From Bradyrhizobium sp. (GTDB lineage: Bacteria > Pseudomonadota > Alphaproteobacteria > Rhizobiales > Xanthobacteraceae): 44,063 nt of DNA. The notes below the pieces were generated by a model. It was not told where the DNA came from. It saw only the letters and a program-made list of their open reading frames with translations, and ran no database searches. The position numbers and the translations under genes are program-made. Positions 15,459 to 25,224 of the stretch are shown here, in pieces. The stretch spans positions 1 through 44,063 of the forward strand of contig JAQGKC010000107.1 of the NCBI GenBank assembly GCA_028290305.1. The letters run 5' to 3'. Every line of letters begins with the position of its first letter. The first letter of the stretch is position 1.

Positions 15459-17650
15459 GCGCAACGGAAAGGGCGGTCTCGTTCATGCTGGACGGTCAGC
15501 CAGTGCTGCTTGCTGCGGGTTCGCCGCGGGTTCTGTCCGATGCATTATCGCAATGCTGCGGACGCAGCGGCGTGCGCGTCGCCTGCGATCACGGCGTCTG
15601 CGGTGCATGCACAGTTCTGGTGGATGGCCGGCCTTACACATCCTGCAGCACGCTGGTCGAGACGATCGAGGGCCAGGCATTGACCACCGTGCAGGGACTG
15701 CAGCCGGCGGGATCCACGCCGCATGTGCTGCAGCGGGCCTTCGTCGAAGCCCATGCCTTTCAGTGCGGCGCGTGCACGCCCGGCATGATCCTGCTTGCGA
15801 AGGCATTGCTCGATCGCCATCCCGACCCCAACCGCCAGCAAATCCGCAACTGGATGAGCGCAAATGTCTGTCGCTGCACCGGCTATAGCGTGATCGAGGA
15901 AGCGATCGTCAAGGCCGCGGCGGCGCGCGGCGATGCAACTGACGAGGGCCGGCGCTGGCGACCGGAAGAGACAGCGAAGGTCACCGGGCAGCCGTTCTTC
16001 CTGATCGACACGCAGGTTGCGGATATCGCGGAGATCAAGATCCTGCGGAGCCCGCATCCGCATGCGCGCATCACCACGATCGATACGAGCCGCGCGCTGG
16101 CGCTGCCGGGGGTGCTGGCCATCATGACCGGCGCGGACCTGATCAAGCTTCCCACCCACACTTACGGGCTGTGGATCAAGGATCAGCCGCTGCTCGCCGT
16201 CGGACGCGTTCGCCATGTGGGCGAGCCCGTCGCTGCCATCGTCGCCGTCGACGCGACGACCGCAATTCAGGCGCTATCCCTTGTCGACGTGCGTTACGAT
16301 GTCCTCGATGCCGTGGCAACGACGACCGAAGCGACAGCGCCCGGGGCGCCGCTGCTGTTCGACGGCCCATCCCTCGGCGCGATTCCCGCCCATGGCGTGA
16401 GCGTGACCACGGGGATGGAGCACGCGCCAAACGTGCTCTACGAATTCCGGCATCGCGTCGGCGACATCGACGACGCCTTTGCCGTTGCCGATCACGTCTT
16501 CATCGATGACTTCGCGTTCTCCCGGATGTCCCACATCCACCTGGAGCCGTCGGTCACCATGGCGCGGCCGGTCGGTGAAGGCGTCGAGGTGTGGTCCTGC
16601 AATCAGGATCCGTTCCTGCTGCGACAGGAAATCGCCGAAATATGCGGGCTTCCGGAACACGCTGTGCGTGTGCGGACCTTGCCGATCGGCGGCGGTTTCG
16701 GCGCGAAAAGCTATTGCAAGATCGAACCGCTGGTCGTGCTGCTGGCGCAGAGGATCAACCGCGCCGCACGCCTGACGCTCACCATGGACGAGAGCCTGTC
16801 GTCCTTGTCGCAACACGCAGCGACGTTGCGTCTGGAGACCGCGGTCACTGCAGACGGCCGGTTTCTTGCTCGTCGTTCTGACATTGTCCTCGACGGCGGT
16901 GCTTACGCCGATGCGAGCCCGCTGGTCGCCGACAAGGTCGGCTATCGCATCGGCGGTCCCTATCGCTGGGGCGCCCTCGACAGCCGGGCGATCGCCGTTC
17001 GGACCAACACCGTGCCGGCCGGCTCCTATCGCGGGTTTGGCGGCACGCAGGCCTCCTGGGCATCGGAGAGCCAGGTCGACATGATCGCGCGACGGCTCGG
17101 CATCGATCCGCTCGAGATCCGCCGGTGCAACCTGCTGCAGCCGGGCGAACCCCTATCGAGAGGGCGACAGCGCAATCGATTCGGATCTTGTCGCGGGGCT
17201 GGATATCGTCGCCGACAAGATCGACTGGGGTGTTCGGACCACATCCGATCGGCCGCACCGCGCGCGCGGCAAGGGCCTTGCCATAGGCTTCAAGGATGGC
17301 GGCGGCCAGGGCCGTTTCGCCCAGGCCCGTGTCAAGGTGACGGCAGACGGCAGCGCCATCATCAATTGCGCGACAGTGGATATGGGCCAGGGTGCGACAG
17401 AAGCATTCCGTCAGATCGTAGCTGGGGTCCTGAAGCTGGACCCCGGCCGCATCGCCCGAGCTCCCATCGACACCGACCAGACGGCGTTCGATCAAGGCAC
17501 CCACGCAAGCTCAGCGACCGCTGTAACCGGCGAAGCCATCCGTCGGGCCGCGGTATCGGTCCTCGACAAGATTCTGACATTCGCAGCGGGACAACTCGGC
17601 TGCACCAAAGCCGATCTCGATTTCGCCGAAGGGCACAAGTTCGTTGAGCG
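15455..17650 (+). pseudogene. Fused 2Fe-2S/large subunit of a second molybdenum hydroxylase, frameshifted and 3'-truncated
   Basis: From the GTG at 15455 the frame encodes a CoxS-like part (ACDHGVCGACTVLVDG, QCGACTPGM, NVCRCTGY). It fuses directly to a xanthine-dehydrogenase large subunit with GGGFGAKSY and SYRGFGGTQ. The frame is lost at a run of four C at 17150-17153; removing one C restores GEPYREGDSAIDSDL and about 160 further residues, including VDMGQGATEAFRQI and DQGTHASSATAVTG. Homology then stops near 17640, so roughly the last 200 residues, with the catalytic molybdenum Glu, are missing, and a TetR gene begins at 17699. Even if the extra C were a sequencing error, the truncation would leave the enzyme inactive. 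Confidence 0.85.
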
Positions 17651-17698
17651 CAGCCGAGACGTTGCGAGCTGCGTGGACAAAGGACGAAAGAACTGCGG

Positions 17699-18466
17699 AT
17701 GCCGAAGTCAGATTCCCCGAAGACGCCACGATTGGGCCGCCGCAAAAAACCGGCCGGTCCGGCACCCGCAAAGTCCAAATCGCGGCCGCGCGATGCCGTC
17801 GCCACGGCGGAACGAATTCTGAAAGCCGCCATCGCCGAATTCGCGGAGAATGGCTTTGCTGGTGCTCGCATCGACGCAATCGCGCGAGGTGCGGAAGCCA
17901 ACATGCGCATGCTCTATCACTACTATGGCAGCAAGGACACGCTGTACTGCAGGGTGCTCGAAACGGTCTTCAACGACATCCGGCTGCAGGAACAACGCCT
18001 GAATCTCAGCGACCGCCCGCCTCTCGAGGCCGTCGTCAAACTGTTCGAATTCACCTACAATCACTTTGCATCGAACCCGCTGTTCATTCGCATCCTGGCC
18101 CACGAAAACCTGCTCGGCGCGGCGTATTTGAGACGGTCACAACGCGTATCGACACTATCTTCGCCGCTACTGGTCGCGATCCGCGAGGCGCTGCTGCGCG
18201 GCGAAGCGGACGGCGTGTTTCGGCGCGGCATTGATCCGCTGCAGCTCTACGTCAGCATGGTCGCCCTGAGCTATGTTCACATTTCCAATGCACCGACTCT
18301 GTCGCATCTGTTCGGAACCAGCTTGACGTCAACGGCGTGGAAGGCCCAGCGACGCAAGCATGCGACCGAGATGATGATCGCATTTCTGCAGTTCGATCCA
18401 ACCGATCGCACCGAGCGCAGGCCGACCAGAGCTCGGAACCGGCAGGACTCCCGATCGCGGACGTAA
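17699..18466 (+). CDS. TetR/AcrR-family transcriptional regulator
   Basis: This 255-residue regulator begins with a basic, low-complexity tail (about 30 residues, KPAGPAPAKSKSRPR). The TetR helix-turn-helix follows at about 37-85 (AERILKAAIAEFAENGF ... MRMLYHYYGSKDTLY), then a helical ligand domain with RTFNDIRLQEQ-like and NPLFIRILAHENL segments. The C-terminal 25 residues are Arg-rich. It follows the broken hydroxylase on the same strand and probably once controlled it or the neighbouring operons. The ligand is unknown. Confidence 0.9.
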   Translation: MPKSDSPKTPRLGRRKKPAGPAPAKSKSRPRDAVATAERILKAAIAEFAENGFAGARIDAIARGAEANMRMLYHYYGSKDTLYCRVLETVFNDIRLQEQRLNLSDRPPLEAVVKLFEFTYNHFASNPLFIRILAHENLLGAAYLRRSQRVSTLSSPLLVAIREALLRGEADGVFRRGIDPLQLYVSMVALSYVHISNAPTLSHLFGTSLTSTAWKAQRRKHATEMMIAFLQFDPTDRTERRPTRARNRQDSRSRT

Positions 18467-18542
18467 TATGAGCACACGGGAGGGAGCGGGGAATTGCTAC
18501 CTGCCCTTCTCTAATGGCCAGGCGCCAGGCGGCAATGTCGTT

Positions 18543-19208
18543 CTAGTTTGACAACTCATATGCAGCGCGCGAAGTGGCATGTGCGTTTTCGACGTGCTTG
18601 ATGGCAGCGATTCTGGCAGCTTCGCCGTCTTTCTCAGCGATGGCTTCCAGAATTGCCCTCATTTCCTGCAGACTCCATTTCGCGCGACCGGGCTGTGACA
18701 TCGACCGCGTTCGCAGGAAGTTAATTCTTGCAAGCAAGCCGTGCAGCATCTCTTCGATAATCCGGTTGCCGCAAATGCGCAGGATGTGGCCGTAAAACTC
18801 CGAGGTGGAAGCGACTTCAAGCTGCATGTCATCGGCCCGCGCCGCTTTGCCGAAGGCGGCAAGCGAAGCGCGCATAAGTTTCAGATCATCGGGTGTTGCG
18901 CGTTGCGCAGCAATGAATGCAGCCTGCCCCTCGAGCAAAGCATGCACCTGGTAAATTTCGGCGGCCTGCTGCGACGTCAGCACGGAAATATGCGGACCGC
19001 GGTTCGGGATCATGTCGATCAGCCGCTCGGCCTCCAAACCTCGCAGCGCCTCGCGGATCGACGGTCGGCTTACTCCGAGCAGATCGCAAAGCTCGGCCTC
19101 CACCAGCCGGTCGCCCGGCTTGAACATCCCCTCCGAAATTGCCTGGCGCAGCTTCTCAACAATTTGTTGCTGGACGGTTTTTGGGGATATCCGCAAATTG
19201 ATGCTCAT
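18543..19208 (-). CDS. GntR/FCD-family regulator (paralogue 1)
   Basis: This 221-residue repressor-type regulator has a winged helix at about 10-75 (VQQQIVEKLRQAISEGMFKPGDRLVEAELC, LLGVSRPSIREALRGLE) and an FCD ligand domain. Two of the usual FCD metal histidines appear substituted (FYGHILRICGN where FH is common; SLQEMRAI where EH is common), so effector binding may not need metal. It is about three quarters identical by eye to the regulator at 29300. It is the last gene of a leftward unit starting at 23128 (ATPase, two permeases, amidase, GntR). The shared operator upstream of that unit is its likely target, giving autoregulation. Confidence 0.92.
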   Translation of the reverse strand: MSINLRISPKTVQQQIVEKLRQAISEGMFKPGDRLVEAELCDLLGVSRPSIREALRGLEAERLIDMIPNRGPHISVLTSQQAAEIYQVHALLEGQAAFIAAQRATPDDLKLMRASLAAFGKAARADDMQLEVASTSEFYGHILRICGNRIIEEMLHGLLARINFLRTRSMSQPGRAKWSLQEMRAILEAIAEKDGEAARIAAIKHVENAHATSRAAYELSN

Positions 19209-19375
19209 GGTCTTCCGATCTATCGCAGGCTAGAGCCGATCCAAGCCGGAGAACTGGTCCGTGCGCGTTGCGCGTCAAAACACCGTCAGGATGGTTCGAA
19301 CCGAGATGGCGCCGGGACGGTTCATTGGACGAAGCGACTTCGTGCGGAAATTCTCGAGCGTCGCTTCAGATCCCA

Positions 19376-20719
19376 CTATGCATGGGCAAGTATCCAGCCG
19401 GCGATCGCAAACAGCTTCTCGTCCGTGTGTTGCCCGCTGATCAACTGCAGGCCAAGAGGCATGCCGTCGTCAAAAAGGACCGGCAGCGCCAGCGCCGGCG
19501 TGCCCAGAACCGACGCGGCTACGTTGAACGAAGCGTTGCCGGTGTAGGTGATGCCTTTCGGCGCCGCTCCGAGCGCATTCAGCGTGACGAAGGCATCGGC
19601 AGTGGTCGCGAGCTGCTCGAATTCCGCTCGCAGTGCCGCGCGCCGAGTCAGCAATGCGCGGTAGCCATCGAGGCCGAGCGTATCGGATTTGGTGATCTGG
19701 TCTAGCACGCCAGGGCTCAGCCCCATCCGGTCACGATAGGCGACGCTCTTGAGCGGCCAGCGTGATTCGTAGCCGATAATGTCATAACCGAACTGCAGGA
19801 TGTCCCTCAGTGACGTCTCGAGCGCGTCTACCGCTTGATTGTTGTGACGAGAAATGATCTCGACGCCCGCGGCGCTTAATGCAGCAAGCCTGATTTCAAG
19901 TAGCTGACGCGCTTCGGCGGTTGCAAGTTGCCAGCCCGGCGTTTCCAGATGGATCAGGCGTTTCGGCTTCAACGGCTCAGCCAGTTGCTGCGCTCCGAAC
20001 AGGCCGGGTTCGCCGGGATCGCCGCCTGAGCGCTGCACCATGTCGTAGGTGGTGCACCAGATGTCGGCCAGGCTTGCGCCGATCACGCCGATACAACTGT
20101 GGCTTTGAAAGTCGTGGCTGCCGCCGCGGTTGATTGCACCAAAGGTTGGCTTGTAGCCGAACGCGCCGCAGAAGCCGGCGGGACGCAGCACTGAGCCGAT
20201 CACCTGGGTGCCGAGCGCGACCGGCAGAATGCCGGCTCCGACCGCGCTGGCGGATCCGGCGCTGGAACCGCCGGCGGTGCGCTGCGGATCATGGGGATTG
20301 CGGGTGTCGGTGGCGTAACCGCCGGCGAATTCGGTGGTCTTCGTCTTGCCCAGCACCGCCGCGCCGGCGTCGCGCAACGCGTAAACCGTGGCCGCATCAC
20401 GCATCGGCCTATAGCCGTCATGGGTCGGGGATCCCATTCCGGTGGGCATGTCGAACGTCTCGATCACGTCCTTGATGCCCACCGGCATGCCATCGATCCG
20501 CGACAGGGGTCGCCCGTCGCGCCAGCGCGCCGTGGCGGCGTCGGCGGCGATACGCGCACGCGCCAGCGATAGCGCGGCGAAGGCGTGCAGGGTCGGCTCA
20601 AGCGCATCGAGCCGCTCAATCGAGCGCTCCAGAAACTCGCGCGGCGTATCTTTTCCAGTCCGGAACGCTTCGGTGGCGGCCTGATACGAAATCAGGGATG
20701 GCGACGGAGAATTTGACAT
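19376..20719 (-). CDS. Amidase signature family hydrolase
   Basis: This 447-residue enzyme hydrolyses an amide bond with a Ser-cisSer-Lys triad. The Lys is in GMPVGIKDVIETF near 84, the cis-Ser in AGGSSAGSASAVGAG near 155, and the nucleophilic Ser in VIGSVLRPAGFCG near 179. The last motif departs from the common TGGSIRxPA but keeps GS. A typical C-terminal ALALPVLFDDGMPLGLQLI is present. It is 60 bases downstream of the permease gene and upstream of GntR paralogue 1, so the imported compound is probably an amide or is converted to one. No signal peptide is present, so it acts in the cytoplasm. Confidence 0.9.
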   Translation of the reverse strand: MSNSPSPSLISYQAATEAFRTGKDTPREFLERSIERLDALEPTLHAFAALSLARARIAADAATARWRDGRPLSRIDGMPVGIKDVIETFDMPTGMGSPTHDGYRPMRDAATVYALRDAGAAVLGKTKTTEFAGGYATDTRNPHDPQRTAGGSSAGSASAVGAGILPVALGTQVIGSVLRPAGFCGAFGYKPTFGAINRGGSHDFQSHSCIGVIGASLADIWCTTYDMVQRSGGDPGEPGLFGAQQLAEPLKPKRLIHLETPGWQLATAEARQLLEIRLAALSAAGVEIISRHNNQAVDALETSLRDILQFGYDIIGYESRWPLKSVAYRDRMGLSPGVLDQITKSDTLGLDGYRALLTRRAALRAEFEQLATTADAFVTLNALGAAPKGITYTGNASFNVAASVLGTPALALPVLFDDGMPLGLQLISGQHTDEKLFAIAGWILAHA

Positions 20720-20779
20720 TGTTCATCTACCCAGGAAAGCGAACGTGACTCAGGATGCAGGCGCGAGCGTATCCCGCGC

Positions 20780-21553
20780 CTAGTCTTCATACCAGCGCAG
20801 CAGGCGTCGCCGCAGCATCAGAAGCCCATGATCGACCAGCCATCCCGACGCGAGCATGACCAGCAGAATCGTGAACACGGTTGTCGTTTCGAAAAACCGT
20901 TGCGCGTAGACAAGGTCGCCACCGAGCCCGCCACCGCCGGCAATCATTTCCGCGGTGAACGTGCTGATCAGTGCATAGGGGACCGCGACGCGGATGCCGC
21001 TCATCAGCGACGGGATCGCGGCCGGCAGGATGACGCGGCGAAGAATGCCAAACCTCGTTTCACCCATGGCGCGCGCCGCCCACAACTGAACCCGCGACAC
21101 CGCGGAGGCGCTGGCCTGGGCGACGATGATGAACGGGAAGATGCTGGAGAACACGACCAGCGCAATCTTCGACAGATGATCGATGCCGAACCATAGAATG
21201 AAGATCGGGAGAAACGCGACCTTCGGCGCCGGAAATCCGAGAATGACCAGAGGATTCATCATCCAGTGAATCCAACGGTTCTGCGACATCAGGAATCCGA
21301 TTGCGATGCCGCCAACCATCGCGATCAGAACGCCGGCAAATGCGCGGTACAGGCTGACGAACAGTGGCTGGAAGATCTCGCCGCTGATGATCTGCCCGAA
21401 CAGGCTGAACAGCACGTGCGAAAGCGGTGGCAGGAACACCGGAGGGACGAGGCCCATCCGGGTCACGATTTCCCAGACAATCGCGATCAACACGACCGGG
21501 TACATGGAAATGATGGCCGAGGCGAACGCCTTCACACCTGATTTTGCGGACAT
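20780..21553 (-). CDS. ABC transporter permease, NitT/TauT family (second system)
   Basis: This permease of about 257 residues has six hydrophobic segments and the coupling loop ARAMGETRFGILRRVILPAAIPSLMSG near the middle. The ATG at 21553 (MSAKSG) lies four bases after the stop of the upstream permease and has AGGG upstream; an ATG at 21571 would add six residues. Two different permeases follow one ATPase here, so the channel is probably a heterodimer, whereas the first system in this window has a single permease gene. Confidence 0.9.
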   Translation of the reverse strand: MSAKSGVKAFASAIISMYPVVLIAIVWEIVTRMGLVPPVFLPPLSHVLFSLFGQIISGEIFQPLFVSLYRAFAGVLIAMVGGIAIGFLMSQNRWIHWMMNPLVILGFPAPKVAFLPIFILWFGIDHLSKIALVVFSSIFPFIIVAQASASAVSRVQLWAARAMGETRFGILRRVILPAAIPSLMSGIRVAVPYALISTFTAEMIAGGGGLGGDLVYAQRFFETTTVFTILLVMLASGWLVDHGLLMLRRRLLRWYED

Positions 21554-21557
21554 CGGC

Positions 21558-22340
21558 TCAGCCCTGCGCATTCGATGGGCCCTGCCAGCGCAGCAGGTAG
21601 TTGGTAAGCGCCACCAGCAAACCGTCGGCGATGCAGGCCGCGACGACGATCGCGGCCACGGCCGCGAACATGTAGTCGTACGACCCGTTCTCGCCGAACA
21701 TGTAGATCAGCTTGCCGATACCGAGCTTAGCTGCGATCATTTCCGCCGTCACCGCAATGACGAAGGAAAATCCCAGCGCAATTCTTGCACCGGTGAGAAT
21801 GCCGTGAAGCGACGCTGGCAGCATAACCAGCCACATCAGCTCGCGCGGCCGGGTGCCCATGCCGCGCGCGCTCCAGAGCAGAATGCGCGGCGTATCCTGC
21901 ACGCCGTGGTAGGTGTAGATGATCATCGGCAGCACGGTCGACAGCATCACGGCGAGGATGCTGGTGGTCGAGCCGATGCCGAACCACAGCATCAGCAGCG
22001 GCACCAGCGCCGTCTTCGGAAGCGAGTAGCTGCTCTTGATGATCGGATTGAAGAAGCCTTCGGCACCCGGCGACACCGCCATCCAGGCGCCCAGCGGTAC
22101 GCCGATGGCGATGCCAAGCACCATGCCGGCAAGGCTGCGATATACGGTCACGCCAAGTTCCTGGTAGAACGATGCCTGCGCGCCGAGCTTCAGCAGCGCA
22201 GCCAGCAGCGCAGCGGGCGTCGGCAGAAAGCTCGGATCGATCAGATTGAGCCGGGGAAACAGCGCCCATAACGCCACCCAGATCAGGAGCGGGATCACGA
22301 ACGACGCAACCTTCTTGATCAATGAACCGGCCGCCATCAA
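21558..22340 (-). CDS. ABC transporter permease, NitT/TauT family (second system)
   Basis: This 260-residue inner-membrane protein has the EAA-type loop [28 protein letters not shown] near 140-165 and hydrophobic segments throughout. It overlaps the ATPase gene upstream by four bases. It is related to, but clearly different from, the permease that follows. Confidence 0.91.
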   Translation of the reverse strand: MMAAGSLIKKVASFVIPLLIWVALWALFPRLNLIDPSFLPTPAALLAALLKLGAQASFYQELGVTVYRSLAGMVLGIAIGVPLGAWMAVSPGAEGFFNPIIKSSYSLPKTALVPLLMLWFGIGSTTSILAVMLSTVLPMIIYTYHGVQDTPRILLWSARGMGTRPRELMWLVMLPASLHGILTGARIALGFSFVIAVTAEMIAAKLGIGKLIYMFGENGSYDYMFAAVAAIVVAACIADGLLVALTNYLLRWQGPSNAQG

Positions 22341-23128
22341 GCCGGCACCCCAGCGACGCCGGTCACCTGCTGGCGAACGCTGACCCAGACCTGGTTGCGG
22401 ATGGCGCGATATTGATCCGACAGCACGAGCTGCTCCCGCGTCGCGCTACGATCAAGATCGATTTTGAACTCCTCAACGAAGCGGCCCGGTCGCTTCGACA
22501 TCACGCAGACCCGATCCGAGAGGTACACCGCTTCATCGACATCATGCGTCACCATCACGACGGTCTTGCGATTGTTGCGCCAAAGCCGGAGCAGTTCGTC
22601 CTGCATCACTTCCCGGGTCTGCGCATCGAGGGCGCCGAACGGTTCGTCCAGCAGAAGAATATCGGGTTCGTAGGCGAAGGTGCGGGCCAGCGCCACCCGC
22701 TGCTTCATGCCGCCGCTCAGTTCACGCGGATAGGAGGCTTCGAAGCCGCGCAGCCCCATGATGTCGATGTAGCGCGCAACGATGTCGTTGCACTGCGCGG
22801 CCGGCATGCGCTTGCGCTTCAGCGCGTAGGCAATGTTGTCCTGGACGCTGAGCCAGGGAAACAGCGCGTATTCCTGGAATACGATGCCGCGATCCACACC
22901 GGGCCCCTTGACCACCGCGCCGTTGGTCAGCAGCGAACCGGTGGACGGGCTCTCGAATCCGCCAAGCATGTAGAGCAGCGTGCTTTTGCCGCAGCCGGAC
23001 GGTCCGACGATGGAGAGAAACTCGCCATTGGCGACGATGAGATCGACGCGGTCCAATGCGCGGACCGATTTGCCGCTGCGCTCGAACGTCTTGGAGACAT
23101 CGCGAACCTGAATTTTTGCCGCATCCAT
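22337..23128 (-). CDS. ABC transporter ATP-binding protein, NitT/TauT family (second system)
   Basis: This 263-residue ATPase has Walker [10 protein letters not shown] near 41-49, Q-loop [11 protein letters not shown], signature [15 protein letters not shown], Walker [13 protein letters not shown] and switch [13 protein letters not shown]. It is the first gene of the leftward unit that ends with GntR paralogue 1. It is divergent from its binding protein at 23347, with the shared operator in the intergenic region. Confidence 0.93.
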   Translation of the reverse strand: MDAAKIQVRDVSKTFERSGKSVRALDRVDLIVANGEFLSIVGPSGCGKSTLLYMLGGFESPSTGSLLTNGAVVKGPGVDRGIVFQEYALFPWLSVQDNIAYALKRKRMPAAQCNDIVARYIDIMGLRGFEASYPRELSGGMKQRVALARTFAYEPDILLLDEPFGALDAQTREVMQDELLRLWRNNRKTVVMVTHDVDEAVYLSDRVCVMSKRPGRFVEEFKIDLDRSATREQLVLSDQYRAIRNQVWVSVRQQVTGVAGVPA

Positions 23129-23226
23129 GGGGGCACTCGCCTAACGTGGTTGGCGTGAAGTGGGACAGCGATGCCTGTTTTGACGGCTAGGTGCCGAAAC
23201 GACTGGCTTGCAAAACTAACATTAAG

Positions 23227-23255
23227 ACATTTAGATTATCAGACAATCTTGTCAA
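23227..23255 (-). promoter_or_regulatory. Promoter/operator module TTGACAAGATTGTCTGA for the ABC-amidase-GntR unit
   Basis: On the minus strand a perfect TTGACA (23255-23250) is followed by AGATTGTCTGATAA, which contains the near-palindrome TTATC-A-GACAA (23236-23246 on the plus strand). The same arrangement, TTGACA then GATTGTCTGA, occurs at 30681-30699 before the AA_synth gene. The operator lies where it would block RNA polymerase downstream of the -35 box. GntR paralogues encoded at 18543 and 29300 are the obvious candidates to bind it. Confidence 0.6.
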
Positions 23256-23346
23256 GCGAACGCCGCTGCTGCGGACAGTTACTCGGCCGGATCTGATACC
23301 AACCGCGCCAATATCATTATTTATACATATGACGGAGACCGCCAGC

Positions 23347-24411
23347 ATGACCAAAACACCGACGCACTCAAATGCCGATCAGCAAAGCGACATTTCGCGC
23401 CGAAAACTTTTGCAATCTGCACTCGCGGTAGGCGCGACCTTCGCCGCTCCCGGAATTGTGCGCGCTGCGCCGCCCGTCATTCGGTATTCGACTGCCGGCG
23501 GGCTCGGGCCAAACGAAACCGAAACCATCATGTTCACGGAGTACATGCGCAAGAACGTGATGAAGCGTCTCGACAAGGATTACACGCTCGACATCACCTA
23601 CGCGCGCGCGACACCGGAAGCGGCATCGATGCTTGCCGCCGGCCAGGTGGACATGGCCATTCTGACGCCGCCGCTGTTCGCCAGCACCGTCGTCAAGAAT
23701 GCGGTGCCCGGCGGCTTGAAGATCGTTGCCGATTGTTTCCAGGACGGCCGCAAGGGATATGCCTCGCAGGCGTTCTTCGTGCTCGAGGACAGCGACATCA
23801 AGACGGTCAGCGACCTCAAGGGCAAGACCGTCGCCGTGAACGCCTACGGCAGCACGCCGGATGTCGTGCTCAGCGTGATGTCGAAGAAGTTCAACCTCAA
23901 CCCGCGCAAGGATATGAAGGTCGTCGAGGTCGCATTTCCGAATATCGGCGCAGCGCTGCGCGCCAAGCGCGTCGATTGCGGCGTGCTGCCGCTGCCGTTC
24001 GGCGCGACAGAAGCCGCCAAGGGGGGCATCCGCTCGCTGTTCTCTGGCATCGATGCCCTGCCGCCGTATTCGGTGACGATGCAGGTCGCCACCAACGAGA
24101 TTCTCAAGCGCAGCCCCGAGGCAGTAAAGGCGTACCTCGCCGACTACGTCGACGCGCTGCACTGGCTGTACGCTCCGGAGAACCGCAAGAAGGCGGTCGA
24201 GGTGACGGCCGAACTGGCGAAGTCGCCGTATGAGGTCGTCGATTCCTATTTCATGACCGAACGCGATTACTTCCGCGATCCGAATTCCTGCGTCAGCGTC
24301 GACCTGGTGCAGACCCTCGCGGACGCAATGACCCGGGACGGGCTGCTGCCTCAGGCCGTCGACATGGCGCAGTATGTCGACACGTCGTACCTGCCCTACC
24401 CCTGCAAGTAA
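23347..24411 (+). CDS. ABC transporter substrate-binding protein, NMT1-like (second system)
   Basis: This 354-residue protein has a twin-arginine leader (ISRRKLLQSALAVGATFAAPGIVRA) ending near residue 40. A two-lobe NMT1-like domain follows with LAAGQVDMAILTPPLFAS and LKGKTVAVNAYGSTPDVVLS. The ATG at 23347 is preferred because GGAG lies ten bases upstream; the ATG at 23329 has no ribosome site. It is transcribed away from its ATPase/permease operon and ends before a strong hairpin at 24419. The GC content and codon use match its neighbours. Confidence 0.92.
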   Translation: MTKTPTHSNADQQSDISRRKLLQSALAVGATFAAPGIVRAAPPVIRYSTAGGLGPNETETIMFTEYMRKNVMKRLDKDYTLDITYARATPEAASMLAAGQVDMAILTPPLFASTVVKNAVPGGLKIVADCFQDGRKGYASQAFFVLEDSDIKTVSDLKGKTVAVNAYGSTPDVVLSVMSKKFNLNPRKDMKVVEVAFPNIGAALRAKRVDCGVLPLPFGATEAAKGGIRSLFSGIDALPPYSVTMQVATNEILKRSPEAVKAYLADYVDALHWLYAPENRKKAVEVTAELAKSPYEVVDSYFMTERDYFRDPNSCVSVDLVQTLADAMTRDGLLPQAVDMAQYVDTSYLPYPCK

Positions 24412-24418
24412 GCATCGC

Positions 24419-24449
24419 CCGGGCGAACGAGATCATCTCGTTCGCCCGG
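24419..24449. terminator. Long perfect hairpin between convergent genes
   Basis: Fifteen-base perfect arms surround a single central base (effectively a 13-pair stem with a small loop), directly after the binding-protein stop and 37 bases before the end of the convergent enoyl-CoA hydratase gene. There is no T-run on either side, so it may slow polymerase or protect transcript ends rather than be a classic intrinsic terminator. It can serve both directions. Confidence 0.55.
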
Positions 24450-24486
24450 CTTGCGCTGTCGGATCCGGCGATGTCACCGGATCCGA

Positions 24487-25209
24487 TCAACGCTTCAACG
24501 TGCGGTGCGAGATCTCGTTGGCATAAAGCGATATGCCGAGCCCCGGCGCCTGGGTCGGCGACATGCCCTCGCTTCGCGTGAGAAAGTCTTTCACCAGCGC
24601 GATCGAACGGCGATCGTAGCCGGCGACTTGCTGCGCCAACTTCAGCGCCAGCGCGTCCAGTTCCGGCTCGGCCACGGAGCGCGCCGCCAGTCCGGCCTGC
24701 ACGGCTTCAGGCCCGTTCAGTTCTCGTCCGGTATAGATCAGATCTCCCAGCAGATTGCGCGGCAGCACGTAGCGATAGTGGCTGAGCACGATCGTCGGCG
24801 GAATGCCGTGGGGAATTTCCGGAAAGCTCACCTTCGCATCGTCTGCGACCAGAACGATATCGCAGCGGCCAGCCAGCGACAGGCCGGCGCCTTCGGCCTT
24901 GCCGCGGATGGCGGCGATGGTCACAGCACGGCAACGCTGCACAGCTTCGTTTAAGGTTTGGATCGCATCAAACTCCCGCGTGATGTCCAGCGGATCGGCG
25001 GATTGCTCGGCTGGCCGCTGACGTCCCAGGCAAAAATCGGGGCCGATCGCGCCGAGCACAATCACCGCCGCTCCGCCCGACAACGGATCGGCAGCACGGA
25101 ATTGCTCGGTCAGCTCTGCGAGGCTGGCCGGATCGATCCGGTTTCCGGCCTCTGGACGATTCAGCGACAGAAACAGGATATCGCCGTCGCGTTTGATGAT
25201 GATGCTCAT
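24487..25209 (-). CDS. Enoyl-CoA hydratase/isomerase family protein
   Basis: This 240-residue crotonase-fold protein opens with DGDILFLSLNRPEAGNRID. The oxyanion-hole segments are IGPDFCLGRQR near 57 and KAEGAGLSLAGRCDIVLVADDAKVSFPEI near 102-130. It is slightly shorter than the usual 255-265 residues. The family hydrates, isomerises or cleaves CoA thioesters, so some intermediate here may be a CoA ester, in line with the acyl-CoA ligase and CoA-transferase-like genes later in the window. It follows the FAD monooxygenase by 15 bases and is in its operon. Confidence 0.85.
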   Translation of the reverse strand: MSIIIKRDGDILFLSLNRPEAGNRIDPASLAELTEQFRAADPLSGGAAVIVLGAIGPDFCLGRQRPAEQSADPLDITREFDAIQTLNEAVQRCRAVTIAAIRGKAEGAGLSLAGRCDIVLVADDAKVSFPEIPHGIPPTIVLSHYRYVLPRNLLGDLIYTGRELNGPEAVQAGLAARSVAEPELDALALKLAQQVAGYDRRSIALVKDFLTRSEGMSPTQAPGLGISLYANEISHRTLKR

Positions 25210-25224
25210 GGAGCGATCCTTTAT

